From assembly GCF_000014125.1 (NCBI RefSeq), contig NC_008593.1, positions 1,612,001 to 1,676,000 on the forward strand: a stretch of DNA of 64,000 nt, read 5' to 3'. Source of the stretch: Clostridium novyi NT. GTDB lineage: Bacteria > Bacillota > Clostridia > Clostridiales > Clostridiaceae. The number at the start of each line of letters is the position of its first letter. The stretch's first letter is position 1. The notes below the pieces were generated by a model, which was given only the letters and a program-made list of their open reading frames with translations, had not been told where the DNA came from and did no database searches. Positions 37,289 to 46,522 of the stretch are shown one piece after another. Position numbers and translations under genes: made by a program.

Positions 37289-38596
37289 ATGGATAAAAAG
37301 AAAAGGGATATACTTATTGTTGGAACAGCATTGTTTGCTATGTTCTTTGGAGCTGGTAACTTAATATTTCCTCCATCATTGGGGCTGATGGCAGGAAAGG
37401 ATTGGATCACATGTGGAATAGGATTTTTTATAACTGCTATAGGTATGCCATTAATAACTATAATTGCGGTTTGCAAGGCTGGTGGAACTATAGATGATAT
37501 AGGAAATAAAGTAGGTCCGAAATTTAGTAAAATTATATCTACAGTAATTATTTTAGCTATTGGACCACTATTTGCAATACCAAGAACTGCAGCTACAACT
37601 TTTGAAACTGGGATTAAACCTTCACTACCTGGAATAAGTCCAATTATTGTATCTATAGTATTCTTTGCAATTACTTTATTCTTTGTAATTAATCCATCTG
37701 AAATTATAGATAAAATTGCAAAAATTCTAACTCCTTTACTTTTAATCATAATGTTCATATTGATTATAAAAGGAATTATATCTCCACTTGGAAAACCTGT
37801 AACTGAAATGACAACTAGTCCTTTTCCTAAGGGCTTTACTGAAGGATATCAAACTATGGATGCATTAGCTTCATTACTGTTTGCAGCAGTAATTATAAAC
37901 TCTTTAAAAAGCAAAGGATATACTTCTAAAAATGACCAAATATCAATGACTATAAAGGCTGGAATAGTATCCTCTGTATGTCTTGCCGTTATATATGGTG
38001 GACTTATGTATCTTGGAGCATCAACTAACTCAATATTCCCAATAGATAAACCTAAGGGAGATTTGTTAATAGCTATTACTTATATGTCTCTTGGTTCTTT
38101 CGGTAAAATAGCTCTAGGCTTAGTTGTATCATTAGCTTGTCTTACTACTTCTATTGGACTTACAGCAACTGTTGGTAACTACTTTAATGAACTTAGTAAT
38201 AATAAAATAAGCTATAGAGCAGTAGTTATAATAACTGTAATATTTAGTACAATAGTTTCAAATGTAGGACTTGATAAACTTATAGCTTTTACTCTACCTG
38301 TACTTGTAACCATGTATCCCGTTGCAATTGTACTTGTTCTTATGAGTCTTATAGGAAAAATCATTCCTGATAACGCTTATGTTGGAGCAATATTTACTAC
38401 ATTTATAGTTAGCTTGTATGACGGACTTAAAATGGCAGGAGCTAATGTAGATTTTATAGGAAATATAATAATGCAAATTCCTCTTGCTAAACAAGGATTT
38501 TCTTGGATAATACCATCTATTATAGGAGGCATAGTATCTACATTATTATTAAGCAGACGTAAAAATTGTAGCAAACTAATAACTGATGAAGAATAA
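37289..38596 (+). CDS. brnQ: Branched-chain amino acid:cation symporter (LIVCS)
   Basis: 435 residues with ~12 hydrophobic segments. Imports leucine, isoleucine and valine. Signatures: FAMFFGAGNLIFPPSLG at the N-terminus and AIPRTAATTFETG. ATG 37289 is preceded by AAGGGGG at good distance. Its T-box leader senses a branched-chain tRNA (probably Leu), matching the transported amino acid. Single-gene unit ending in a terminator shared with feoB. Confidence 0.95.
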   Translation: MDKKKRDILIVGTALFAMFFGAGNLIFPPSLGLMAGKDWITCGIGFFITAIGMPLITIIAVCKAGGTIDDIGNKVGPKFSKIISTVIILAIGPLFAIPRTAATTFETGIKPSLPGISPIIVSIVFFAITLFFVINPSEIIDKIAKILTPLLLIIMFILIIKGIISPLGKPVTEMTTSPFPKGFTEGYQTMDALASLLFAAVIINSLKSKGYTSKNDQISMTIKAGIVSSVCLAVIYGGLMYLGASTNSIFPIDKPKGDLLIAITYMSLGSFGKIALGLVVSLACLTTSIGLTATVGNYFNELSNNKISYRAVVIITVIFSTIVSNVGLDKLIAFTLPVLVTMYPVAIVLVLMSLIGKIIPDNAYVGAIFTTFIVSLYDGLKMAGANVDFIGNIIMQIPLAKQGFSWIIPSIIGGIVSTLLLSRRKNCSKLITDEE

Positions 38597-38614
38597 TATA
38601 AACATATAATATAC

Positions 38615-38650
38615 AAAAAGAGTATCAGGAAAATCCCGATACTCTTTTTT
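38615..38650. terminator. Bidirectional terminator between brnQ and feoB
   Basis: AAAAAGAGTATC-G pairs with C-GATACTCTTTTT; A5 and T6 flank it, so it works for both convergent genes. Confidence 0.9.
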
Positions 38651-38668
38651 AATTAAATAAATTATTAA

Positions 38669-40684
38669 TTATCTAAATCCTAATAGTGTACCTATTTGGA
38701 ATATTAAAACTGCTGCAACCCAACCAATTACAAATGTATAGACTGCTGCAAATATTGTCCATTTAGTAGAATTTGTTTCTCTTTTTATTGTTGCAATTGC
38801 TGCTCCACAAGGAGTATATAATAAGTTCATAACCATAAATGCAAATGCTGTTAATGGAGTAAATACTGTTTGAATTGCTGTAACTACCTTGTCTCCTTCT
38901 TCAACTCCAGCATAAACTGTTCCTAAAGTTGCAACCACTGCTTCTTTTGCAGTTATACCTGTAAATAATCCAACTGCTGCTTGCCAAGTACCAAATCCTG
39001 CTGGTTTGAAAATTGGTGCAATTGCTGAACCTATTTTTCCAAGTAAACTTGCTTCACTATTTGGTTCTACTCCAAATGGTAATATTCCAAGTACCCAAAG
39101 TAATGTTACAACTGCAAATATAATAGTTCCTGCTCTCTTTAAAAATCCACCAACCTTATCCCACATATTCATTAGTACATTTTTTAATGATGGCATTCTA
39201 TATGGTGGAAGTTCCATTATAAAATAAGATGCTTCCCCTTTGAATAAAGTCTTACTAAATATTTTACCCATAATTAAGGCCACTATAATTCCTATTGCAT
39301 ATAATAAAAACAACATTGCTCCACCATGTTTTGGGAAAAAGGCTGCTATAAATAACATATATATTGGAAGTCTTGCACCACAAGATACAAATGGATTTAT
39401 AAGTATTGCAATCATTCTATCTTTCTTACTTTCAAGAGTTCTTGTTGCCATAATTCCTGGTACATTACAGCCTGAACCTATTATCATAGATACAAATGTT
39501 TTACCATGTAGTCCTATCATTCTCATAATTCTGTCCATAACATAAGCTGCTCTTGCCATATACCCACTATCTTCTAATATACCCATTAACAAATATAATA
39601 CCATTATAAGTGGAAGAAAAGACACAACACTACCAACACCTGCAAATATACCATCTTGAACAAAACTTACAAGTATTTCTTTAGCACCTGCATTTGTCAT
39701 AAGTTCTGCAACTTTTTCTCCTACTATTCCTATTAACTCTTCTGTCTTATCTTGAAGAGTAGCTCCAACCACAAAAGTTAATTGATACATAACAAACATT
39801 ATAAGTGCAAATATAGGAAGTCCAAAGATTTTATCAGTTACTATCTTGTCTATTTTATCTGATGTAGTTTCATTAAAGGAACTTCCTTTTTTAACTCCCT
39901 TACTAACAACTTCACCTATAAAATTATATCTTTTATCTACTATAGCCATTTCAGAATCTTGACCTAGTTTGATAGATATACTCTCCATGCTATCATTCAG
40001 AAACTTAGAGAAATCATTCCAATTACTATTTTTATTTAAACTATTTATTATAAATTCATCTTGCTCTAATAATTTTATAGCAATCCAATCGCTTGGATAA
40101 TCTATATTCTTAAAATATTCTTGTACTAAGTTTTCTATATTTGTTATTTCTCCATCAATTTCGCTACCAAATTGGAACTTTTTATTATTAAAACTGTTTT
40201 TAACATTAGCTACAGCTTCTTTTAAAAGTTCTTGAACTCCCCTTTTCTTTACAGCAACTGTAGATATAACAGGAACTTTTAACTCTTTAGATAAAGTATT
40301 AACATCAATTTTTATATTTTTACTCTCAGCTTCATCCATCATGTTTAATGCTATAACTACATTGGCTCCCATTTCTAAAAGTTGTGTTGTAAGATATAGA
40401 TTTCTCTCTATATTAGATGCATCAACTACATTTACTACAACATCTGGTTTTTCTTTTAAAATATAATCCCTAGCAACTCTTTCATCCTCTGAATAAGCTC
40501 CCAGACTATATGTACCTGGTAAGTCTATTATTGTATAAACTTCATTATTAACCTTAACTTTTCCCTCTTTTTTTTCTACAGTAACACCAGGCCAGTTTCC
40601 TATGTGTTGTTTCGATCCCGTTATGGCATTAAAAAGCGTACTTTTCCCACAATTGGGATTACCAATTAAAGCAATAGTGCTCAT
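38669..40684 (-). CDS. feoB: Ferrous iron transport protein B
   Basis: 671 residues. Inner-membrane Fe(II) importer. The N-terminal G domain shows G1 GNPNCGKST (7-15), DLPGTYSLG (G3) and NMMD (G4); a helical linker follows, then ~8-10 membrane segments with the Gate motifs GSGCNVPGIMATR and NPFVSCGARLPIY. Length normal. No FeoC gene is present. A Fur-like box lies just upstream (40711-40730), in addition to one before feoA, so feoB may have its own iron control. Confidence 0.97.
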   Translation of the reverse strand: MSTIALIGNPNCGKSTLFNAITGSKQHIGNWPGVTVEKKEGKVKVNNEVYTIIDLPGTYSLGAYSEDERVARDYILKEKPDVVVNVVDASNIERNLYLTTQLLEMGANVVIALNMMDEAESKNIKIDVNTLSKELKVPVISTVAVKKRGVQELLKEAVANVKNSFNNKKFQFGSEIDGEITNIENLVQEYFKNIDYPSDWIAIKLLEQDEFIINSLNKNSNWNDFSKFLNDSMESISIKLGQDSEMAIVDKRYNFIGEVVSKGVKKGSSFNETTSDKIDKIVTDKIFGLPIFALIMFVMYQLTFVVGATLQDKTEELIGIVGEKVAELMTNAGAKEILVSFVQDGIFAGVGSVVSFLPLIMVLYLLMGILEDSGYMARAAYVMDRIMRMIGLHGKTFVSMIIGSGCNVPGIMATRTLESKKDRMIAILINPFVSCGARLPIYMLFIAAFFPKHGGAMLFLLYAIGIIVALIMGKIFSKTLFKGEASYFIMELPPYRMPSLKNVLMNMWDKVGGFLKRAGTIIFAVVTLLWVLGILPFGVEPNSEASLLGKIGSAIAPIFKPAGFGTWQAAVGLFTGITAKEAVVATLGTVYAGVEEGDKVVTAIQTVFTPLTAFAFMVMNLLYTPCGAAIATIKRETNSTKWTIFAAVYTFVIGWVAAVLIFQIGTLLGFR

Positions 40685-40710
40685 TTAAAAACCCCCTCCA
40701 TTTTATTTAA

Positions 40711-40730
40711 TAATGACACTCATTATCATT
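40711..40730 (-). promoter_or_regulatory. Fur-like box upstream of feoB
   Basis: AATGATAATGAGTGTCATTA on the minus strand matches the GATAATGATAATCATTATC pattern in most positions. It lies between feoA and feoB, which is unusual if the operon had a single promoter. Confidence 0.6.
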
Positions 40731-40746
40731 GCATTGTTAAAAATAA

Positions 40747-40989
40747 TTACTCATAGCTTAAACTTGATGGTTCTAACATTATTCTATGAGCAATCTTTCT
40801 TTCAACTGCTATTCTATTTCCTCCTAAAGCAACAATCAAAGGTCCCAAATCATTTTTTACAACTTTCAATATGGCGCCTTTGTTAAGTCCCATGGAAGAT
40901 AATCTTTGAAATAAAGTATTATCAACTTTTAATTCTTCTACTATACCACTTTCTCCCTCAACGAAAAAATTCAAAGGTAAAATATTCAT
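40747..40989 (-). CDS. feoA: FeoA-domain protein (second copy)
   Basis: 80 residues, SH3-like FeoA fold: a small cytosolic partner of FeoB. Seen: QRLSSMGLNKGAILKVVKNDLGPLIVALGGNRIAVERKIAHRI in family form (broken here only for display: LSSMGLNKGA, LGPLIVALGG, AVERKIA). Lies between the first feoA and feoB; ~60 nt before feoB. Two FeoA copies in one operon are common in clostridia. Confidence 0.92.
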   Translation of the reverse strand: MNILPLNFFVEGESGIVEELKVDNTLFQRLSSMGLNKGAILKVVKNDLGPLIVALGGNRIAVERKIAHRIMLEPSSLSYE

Positions 40990-41005
40990 ATACTCTATTC
41001 CCCCT

Positions 41006-41230
41006 TTAACCTACCATAATGTCTACAGCTTCTTTACCTCTTAAAGTAAGCTTGTATCCTCTTACTAAAATTTCAATAGGATCTCCAAGTGGTGCCTTAC
41101 CTGTAACCATAACTTCTACTCCTGGAATTATTCCCATATCCATAAGTCTTCTTTTAAATGGACTTTCTTTTAATATACTAACTACTTTGCCCTTTGAACC
41201 AACGGGCATATTCTTTAATGTATTATTCAT
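41006..41230 (-). CDS. feoA: FeoA-domain protein (first copy)
   Basis: 74 residues. Typical FeoA: NMPVGSKGKVV, RRLMDMGIIPG, GKAPLGDPIEI and LRGKEA. First gene of feoA-feoA-feoB, 16 nt before the second copy. ATG 41230 follows AGGGGGAG. Role: modulator of FeoB. Confidence 0.93.
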   Translation of the reverse strand: MNNTLKNMPVGSKGKVVSILKESPFKRRLMDMGIIPGVEVMVTGKAPLGDPIEILVRGYKLTLRGKEAVDIMVG

Positions 41231-41301
41231 ACCTACTCCCCCTCTAAAATTAATATATTATTAAGTATATTTTCTTGATACTGATTTTTATGAACAATTG
41301 A

Positions 41302-41316
41302 AAATGAAATTCATTT
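41302..41316 (-). promoter_or_regulatory. Fur-like palindrome upstream of feoA
   Basis: AATGAAATTCATT with flanking A/T gives a Fur-type half-site pair, ~70 nt before the feoA start. Weaker match than the other Fur-like boxes in this window. Confidence 0.45.
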
Positions 41317-41380
41317 ACTTCTTAAATATTACCACTATTTATGTAGCCTGTCAACAACAGTTAATTAATTTTTTATGCTA

Positions 41381-41429
41381 AAAAATCCTATAAAATAGAC
41401 CTTTTCTAAATTGTCCACTTTATAGGATG
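41381..41429 (-). terminator. Terminator after the ABC exporter operon
   Basis: ATCCTATAAA-TGGAC pairs with GTCTA-TTTTATAGGAT on the minus strand, then T6. About 35 nt after the last permease remnant. Confidence 0.8.
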
Positions 41430-41464
41430 AATTTTATCCCTAACTAAATCCCTTTAATATTGTG

Positions 41465-42123
41465 TTATATTAATTCCCTGTTTTTATATATATTTTGAGA
41501 AACTTTATTAGAAATCAAAAATAATATTACTGAAAATATTAATATAAAAACCAAACCTTTAATATTAAATTCCACAATAAATTTAGTCATATTAATTTCT
41601 GGATGTTTTTTTAAAATTTTTAATATAAGTGAAGGAGATAATATCATTAAAACAAATATCATTTGATTGATATTCGAAATATACTTATTCCCTAATTTAA
41701 AGTATAACGGATAATATAAACTATAATATAAGAAAACAAAAATACTACCTAACAATAATCCAATTAGATTTATATATATAATCTTTAAGCTTACAATATT
41801 TAATAGCTTCAAAACTGTATTAGTTAGTATTATTAACATTCCTCCAATAATTAAATAAAGCAAAACTTGTATATATCTACTTTTAACTATTTTTTCTCTT
41901 GTAGTTGGAAGACTTGCAATCATCACATAACTCTTATTTAAGTCATCGTATCCATTTGATCCTGTATACATATTGACACAAATGTTGCTAGAGAAAATAT
42001 ATTTAAAACCCCTGATATTTCCTTGGAATATGCCCATGATATAGAAAATATAATACAAAAAACTATTGCAATTATAATATTTCTTTTAGCTATTATAATA
42101 TCCTTTGATATTAAACTTCGCAT
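41465..42123 (-). pseudogene. ABC-2 exporter permease, frameshifted
   Basis: The frame starting at ATG 42123 (GGGGAT upstream) reads MRSLISKDIIIAKRN, one membrane segment and ends DQMDTMT. The continuation NGYDDLNKSYVMIASLPTTREKIV is in the next frame (about 41960 on to 41465), with four more hydrophobic segments. The conserved permease motif after the break (SLP-R--IV--RY) fits the first part, so one gene was split by a single-base change near 41940-41975. It is the second permease of the exporter. Either real loss of function or a sequencing error. Confidence 0.82.
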
Positions 42124-42135
42124 AATTATCCCCTC

Positions 42136-42783
42136 CTATCCAATATCCTTATTTGTATAAATTTTTACAGAAACTATACTAGATAATATAAAAATAGTTA
42201 GGCACACTAAATTAATTATTATCTTATTTATTGTTCTAACATCTATAGAGGAAAATAAAAATCCAGAAGCACCAATAACAGCAAATATACATATACTTAT
42301 TAAAATACTTATACTTCTCATCTTTGTAACTCCATACTTGAAATATATAGGAAAAACTACAGCTGTAAATATTAAAACTATTGAACTCATATTCAAAATG
42401 CTCATTAACACTCTTTTGTTAAATAAATTTATATTAATTAATGTTGTATAATTTCCTAATGTTATAACTAGGCTCAAAAAAACTACGTATAATGTCATCT
42501 GTATAATCATATTAAAATATTTATAAAACACTATATTACTTCTTTGTACTGGAAGTGAATTAACAACTATATCCCACTTACTTTTTTCATCTTCATAAAA
42601 TGACATCATGCCATATGATATAATAAACATAGCTCCCATGAAAAATATTACATCTATAGTCTTCATATAATTATCACCAATAACATAAATCATCATAGGC
42701 ATATATATTAGTTGAGCTATTATGTTTTTCTTATTGTATACGCTTTTTATATCTTTAAATATAAGATTAAACATTTCTCTCAC
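42136..42783 (-). CDS. ABC-2 type exporter permease
   Basis: 215 residues with ~6 hydrophobic segments. Pattern MFNLIFKDIKSVYNKKN at the N-terminus and VNSLPVQRSNIVFYKY after the second segment is typical of the YtrC/YtrF-like ABC-2 permease group. It overlaps the ATPase gene by 17 nt and is followed 12 nt later by the frameshifted second permease. The exported compound is unknown; operons with a GntR (YtrA-type) regulator often respond to cell-wall antibiotics or peptides. Confidence 0.85.
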   Translation of the reverse strand: MREMFNLIFKDIKSVYNKKNIIAQLIYMPMMIYVIGDNYMKTIDVIFFMGAMFIISYGMMSFYEDEKSKWDIVVNSLPVQRSNIVFYKYFNMIIQMTLYVVFLSLVITLGNYTTLININLFNKRVLMSILNMSSIVLIFTAVVFPIYFKYGVTKMRSISILISICIFAVIGASGFLFSSIDVRTINKIIINLVCLTIFILSSIVSVKIYTNKDIG

Positions 42784-43633
42784 CTCTTACTGTATGAATC
42801 ATTATGTCTTCCAATGTAGGTCTTTCTATAATACATTTATCCTTAAAAATTCTTTTAACTTCATTTTTATTTTTTGCTATAGCTTCAAATCCAAATGAAT
42901 TTTTACTTACTCCTATAAAGTATTTTTTATTTTCATCATTTAATAGATCAAGTCCTCCTCGTACAATAGCATAGTTTTCTAAAATTTCATCTTTATTTTG
43001 AGAAAAAATCATTTTTCCATTATTTATAAAAGTTACATAATCAGCTATTCTATCTAAATCCGTTGTGATATGTGTAGAGAAGAAAACACTTTTTCTCTCA
43101 TCTTGAATAGTATCTATCAATATATCTAAAATTTCTCTTCTAAATATAGGATCTAGTCCTGCTGTAGGCTCATCCATTATTATAAGTTCTGCATTATGTG
43201 AAAGCGCTATAGCAAGTTGGAACTTTGTTTTCATACCTTTTGAAAGTTCCTTTATTTTTTTCTTAGGATTTATGTCAAAATCTCTTATATACTTTTTAAA
43301 AAGATTTTCATTCCAATTTTTATAAAATGAAGCTATTATATTTTTCATAGTATCTACTTTTAAATCTTCATAAAAATGACTTTCATCATATACAAAACCT
43401 ATTTTCTCTTTTATATCTCTCTCATTTTTTACATTGTCTTTTCCAAAAACTCTAATTTCTCCAGATGTTTTCTTAATTAGATTCATAATAAGCTTAATTG
43501 TTGTGCTTTTACCTGCTCCATTTGGACCAATAAACCCCATAATATATCCTCTATCCAAACTAAAATTTATATCATTCAATGTAAAATTATCATATTCCTT
43601 TCTTAAATTAGATACCTCCAATATTTTATCCAT
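42767..43633 (-). CDS. ABC transporter ATP-binding protein
   Basis: 288 residues. Walker A GPNGAGKST (36-44), signature LSKGMKTKFQLA, Walker B LIIMDEPTAGLDP and switch His in STHITTD. The ~80-residue C-terminal extension is common in exporter ATPases of the YtrB/BcrA type. It pairs with the ABC-2 permease downstream (17-nt overlap) and follows the GntR gene by 12 nt. Confidence 0.94.
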   Translation of the reverse strand: MDKILEVSNLRKEYDNFTLNDINFSLDRGYIMGFIGPNGAGKSTTIKLIMNLIKKTSGEIRVFGKDNVKNERDIKEKIGFVYDESHFYEDLKVDTMKNIIASFYKNWNENLFKKYIRDFDINPKKKIKELSKGMKTKFQLAIALSHNAELIIMDEPTAGLDPIFRREILDILIDTIQDERKSVFFSTHITTDLDRIADYVTFINNGKMIFSQNKDEILENYAIVRGGLDLLNDENKKYFIGVSKNSFGFEAIAKNKNEVKRIFKDKCIIERPTLEDIMIHTVRGERNV

Positions 43634-43644
43634 TAAAATTCCCC

Positions 43645-44016
43645 CTAGTTTTCATATAATATTTTTAGCATTTTTATTAAATCATCTAACTCAAGTCCAA
43701 GCATCTTACTTTCGCTTACTGCATCAAGTAACTTTTCTTCAATTATTTTCAATTTATTTTCTTTCATAAGCTCTTTATTTTGAGCTGCTACAAATGTTCC
43801 TTTTCCTCTAACCGTTTCTGTAAATCCTTCTTTTTCAAGCTCTTCGTAAGCTCTCTTAGTTGTAATTACACTTATTCCAAGTTCTTTTGCCAAATTTCTT
43901 ATAGACGGAAGAATTTCTCCCTCCTTTAATTCATTTTTTAAAATAAGTGATTTTATTTGAGAAGCTATTTGCTCATATATAGGCTCGCCTGAAGAATTCG
44001 ATATTAATATCTTCAT
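43645..44016 (-). CDS. GntR-family regulator, YtrA subfamily
   Basis: 123 residues: an N-terminal GntR winged helix (EPIYEQIASQIKSLIL, LPSIRNLAKELGISVITTKRAYEELEKEGF) and a short ~50-residue C-terminal dimer segment, the size expected of the YtrA subfamily. First gene of the exporter operon. The long palindrome at 44031-44071, directly upstream, is its likely operator, so it probably represses its own operon. Confidence 0.93.
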   Translation of the reverse strand: MKILISNSSGEPIYEQIASQIKSLILKNELKEGEILPSIRNLAKELGISVITTKRAYEELEKEGFTETVRGKGTFVAAQNKELMKENKLKIIEEKLLDAVSESKMLGLELDDLIKMLKILYEN

Positions 44017-44030
44017 TTTTATTCTCCTCT

Positions 44031-44071
44031 GTGTATATACTGTATATATTCTTTATATACAGTATATACAC
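44031..44071. promoter_or_regulatory. Long palindromic operator of the GntR operon
   Basis: GTGTATATACTGTATATA and its inverted copy TTTATATACAGTATATACAC around a 3-4 nt centre, 15 nt before the GntR start. GTGTA...TACAC is the YtrA-type site. It also contains TATAAT-like sequence, so it may overlap the promoter. Confidence 0.8.
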
Positions 44072-44091
44072 TACTAATCTCTTTGTCAATA

Positions 44092-44127
44092 AAAAAAGAA
44101 TCCAAAGAAAAATTCTTCAGATTCTTA
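44092..44127 (-). terminator. Terminator after the DUF3793 gene
   Basis: AAGAATC-AAGAA pairs with TTCTT-GATTCTT, then T7 on the minus strand. Begins at the gene's stop codon. Confidence 0.75.
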
Positions 44128-44736
44128 AATATAATTCACAATCCTAGATGGTTCAGTACCTTGAACCGTAAGATAAACTACCCTATCTTTAATTGAGTTA
44201 AATTTATTAAATTTTATTTGTGCATCTTTTATATCATTATAAACTTTCCAATATCCTAAAAGTAAACATTCTTTGTTAGGACATTCCACAAAATCCTTAA
44301 CGTCTTCAAGAGGATAGCCTAAGAAAATACCTATTTCATGGGGACATACATTTTCATATCTATAACTTAACATCTCTAAACATTCTAAATTTGAATCAAA
44401 ATTATAATAATCAAATCTACTTAAAAACTTTTGATTTTTTTCATTGGCAAGTATTTCTGTTAACTGATCACTATTGTAAAAAAGAACAACACACATATCA
44501 TCAGTTTTTTTAAGCTCAAAATAATCTATGTTTAAAATTTCTATAATTTCTTCTTTATACTGAATCCAAGAACTATATAAATCTCTTTTTCTTGTTTTAT
44601 TAAAATTTACAAGTGATGATACCTTTTCACCTGCAAGAGTTGGTGCAATACTATATATTATAGTTGAAAGTAAATAATCTTTGTCATTAAAACCATCAAC
44701 AGTTCTCATATACGCCTTTAAGTATCCTTCGCCCAT
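44125..44736 (-). CDS. DUF3793-family protein, probably iron-regulated
   Basis: 203 residues. Matches DUF3793 by APTLAGEKVSSL near the start and the hallmark CPHEIGIFLGYPLEDVKDF, then CLLLGYWKVYND. Function is not known; family members in clostridia are often linked to redox/iron genes and flavodoxins. ATG 44736 follows AGGAGG. The palindrome at 44762-44794 is a strong Fur-like site. Single-gene unit. Confidence 0.85.
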   Translation of the reverse strand: MGEGYLKAYMRTVDGFNDKDYLLSTIIYSIAPTLAGEKVSSLVNFNKTRKRDLYSSWIQYKEEIIEILNIDYFELKKTDDMCVVLFYNSDQLTEILANEKNQKFLSRFDYYNFDSNLECLEMLSYRYENVCPHEIGIFLGYPLEDVKDFVECPNKECLLLGYWKVYNDIKDAQIKFNKFNSIKDRVVYLTVQGTEPSRIVNYI

Positions 44737-44761
44737 ATGTTTACCTCCTATTGACTTTATA

Positions 44762-44794
44762 TGTAATTGATATTGATTATCAATATTAATTACA
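44762..44794. promoter_or_regulatory. Fur-like palindrome upstream of the DUF3793 gene
   Basis: TGTAATTGATATTGA and TCAATATTAATTACA form a near-perfect 33-bp palindrome with a TTGATTATCAA core, close to the Fur consensus. ~25 nt before the start codon. Confidence 0.7.
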
Positions 44795-44923
44795 TATTAT
44801 CATATTTTATACTAGTTTTCAATAATTTTATGGTTGAACAAATAATTATTTATACTTCTATTTAAATTAAGTATTCCCCTTATATCAGAGATTATAAGAG
44901 TTAAAGATTGTAGTATTTATAAT

Positions 44924-44964
44924 AAAAAAACAAGTACCTATAAATTTAAGAGTACTTGTTTTTA
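44924..44964 (-). terminator. Terminator after the DUF1097 gene
   Basis: ACAAGTAC pairs with GTACTTGT around a ~13-nt loop, with T-rich sequence on both sides. Confidence 0.8.
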
Positions 44965-44973
44965 TTATTTATT

Positions 44974-45429
44974 TTATTTAATTTTTCCAAAATGCTTATA
45001 TAGAAATTTTCCACCTAAATCTGAAAAATACCCTACTAAAGCACCTAAAAATAATGAAATTATAACTGATTTATAATCAGCATTAGCACCAAATGTTGAA
45101 CATGCTCCCATGAATGCTCCTGGTATAAATGTAAGATACTTATTTCTTGATTGATAACACATTACAAAGGAAAATATTCCTGTAAGAATAGCGCCTGCTT
45201 GTGCAAAATTAAAAATATTACTTCCTTTAATAATCATCATTGCCCAAAGCACACCTGACATATTACAAATTAAAGATTTTTTAAATCCTTTAAATTCTCC
45301 ACCTGAGGCGAAGTAACTTGTACATCCAATAAATCCAACCCATGTTATAAATCCTAATTTTGCACTTATGTACGCCCAAAACCAAGATAATATGCCAACA
45401 CTTAATGCACCTGTAAAAATTGAACTCAT
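44974..45429 (-). CDS. DUF1097-family membrane protein
   Basis: 151 residues, about 5 hydrophobic segments. Matches the DUF1097 (YcdZ-like) pattern: FWAYISAKLGFITWVGFIGCTSYFASGG (shown in part: LGFITWVGFIG) and GALVGYFSDLGGKFLYK. ATG 45429 follows AGGAGG. Function unknown; single-gene unit. Confidence 0.82.
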   Translation of the reverse strand: MSSIFTGALSVGILSWFWAYISAKLGFITWVGFIGCTSYFASGGEFKGFKKSLICNMSGVLWAMMIIKGSNIFNFAQAGAILTGIFSFVMCYQSRNKYLTFIPGAFMGACSTFGANADYKSVIISLFLGALVGYFSDLGGKFLYKHFGKIK

Positions 45430-45670
45430 TTAATTTCCTCCTAAAATCATCTTTGGTTTTAATAATTTTTCAAAAATTATTTTTTATTTAAAATATAAAG
45501 ATAATTATTTATTTTATCATAATTAAGATCCCATTGTAACATAATTTAAACATTTTCATTTAGTTATATATTCCATAAACTCTTTTATCATATTCATATT
45601 TTTTAATATTAAAAATTTTTTTGTGGTAATATATTTACTGTATTAAATTCTAAGAAATGAAGGTGTTTTT

Positions 45671-46459
45671 ATGATATATGATATGCACACACATTCTAAC
45701 AATTCTTTTGATTCAAAATCTAATATTATAGATATGTGTAAAAGTGCAATAAAAAATAATATTACGGATATTGCATTTACAGAACATTTTTCAATTAATA
45801 ATCACAAGAAAACTTATGGTTATATGAACTTTTGTAAATATAATGCAGATATAAAAAAAGCTAAAAATCTATTTGATGATAAACTAAATATATATACTGG
45901 ACTTGAAATTTGCGAACCTCATGAAAATCCCAATGAATTAAAATCACATTTATGCAATTTAAACTTTGATTTCATTTTGGGATCAGTTCATAACATTGAA
46001 AATGTTGGTCATAGAGCTTTGTGTAATAAATTTGATAAATATACTGTTTACAATATGTACTTTGAAGAAGTTTTAAAATTAGTTTCTATTGGTGATTTTG
46101 ATATTGCAGCACATTTAGACTTAATGAATAGGTATGCATTTAATACCCTTGGAAACTATAATTTTTATGATTACTTTGATATTGTAAAAACTATTTTAAA
46201 TAAACTAATTTATCGTGGAATAGGAATTGAGATAAATACATCAGGGCTTAGAAATTCATTAAATGACATTCACCCTAAAGTAGAAATACTTAAACTTTAT
46301 AAAAGTTTAGGTGGAGAAATAATAACCATAGGTTCAGATGCACATAAACCTTCTGATGTAGGTGCTAATTGTAAGGAAGCTTTAGATTTACTTAAAAATC
46401 TAGATTATAAATACATATTTACATTTAAAAACAGAAAACCTATAGCACATACTATATAA
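45671..46459 (+). CDS. PHP-domain phosphatase, HisJ-like (putative histidinol-phosphatase)
   Basis: 262 residues with all PHP metal motifs: DMHTHSNNSFDS, AFTEHFS, GLEICEPHE, LGSVHNI, HLDLMNRY and GSDAHKPSDVG. It fits the HisJ group that dephosphorylates histidinol phosphate, but no other his genes are near, so another phosphoester is possible. ATG 45671 follows GAAGGTG. Single-gene unit with terminator. Confidence 0.85.
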   Translation: MIYDMHTHSNNSFDSKSNIIDMCKSAIKNNITDIAFTEHFSINNHKKTYGYMNFCKYNADIKKAKNLFDDKLNIYTGLEICEPHENPNELKSHLCNLNFDFILGSVHNIENVGHRALCNKFDKYTVYNMYFEEVLKLVSIGDFDIAAHLDLMNRYAFNTLGNYNFYDYFDIVKTILNKLIYRGIGIEINTSGLRNSLNDIHPKVEILKLYKSLGGEIITIGSDAHKPSDVGANCKEALDLLKNLDYKYIFTFKNRKPIAHTI

Positions 46460-46474
46460 CATTAATTAAATAAA

Positions 46475-46518
46475 AAAACTTTAGGGTATAAGTCTTTTAT
46501 CATATACCCTAAAGTTTT
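46475..46518. terminator. Bidirectional terminator
   Basis: AAAACTTTAGGGTAT pairs with ATACCCTAAAGTTTT; shared by the convergent PHP gene and the DUF4300 lipoprotein gene. Confidence 0.85.
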
Positions 46519-46522
46519 AGTT

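Noticed and set aside
37273..37758. Minus-strand open frame of 161 codons opposite brnQ.
   Set aside because: It lies wholly opposite the conserved N-terminal part of brnQ and has no family features.
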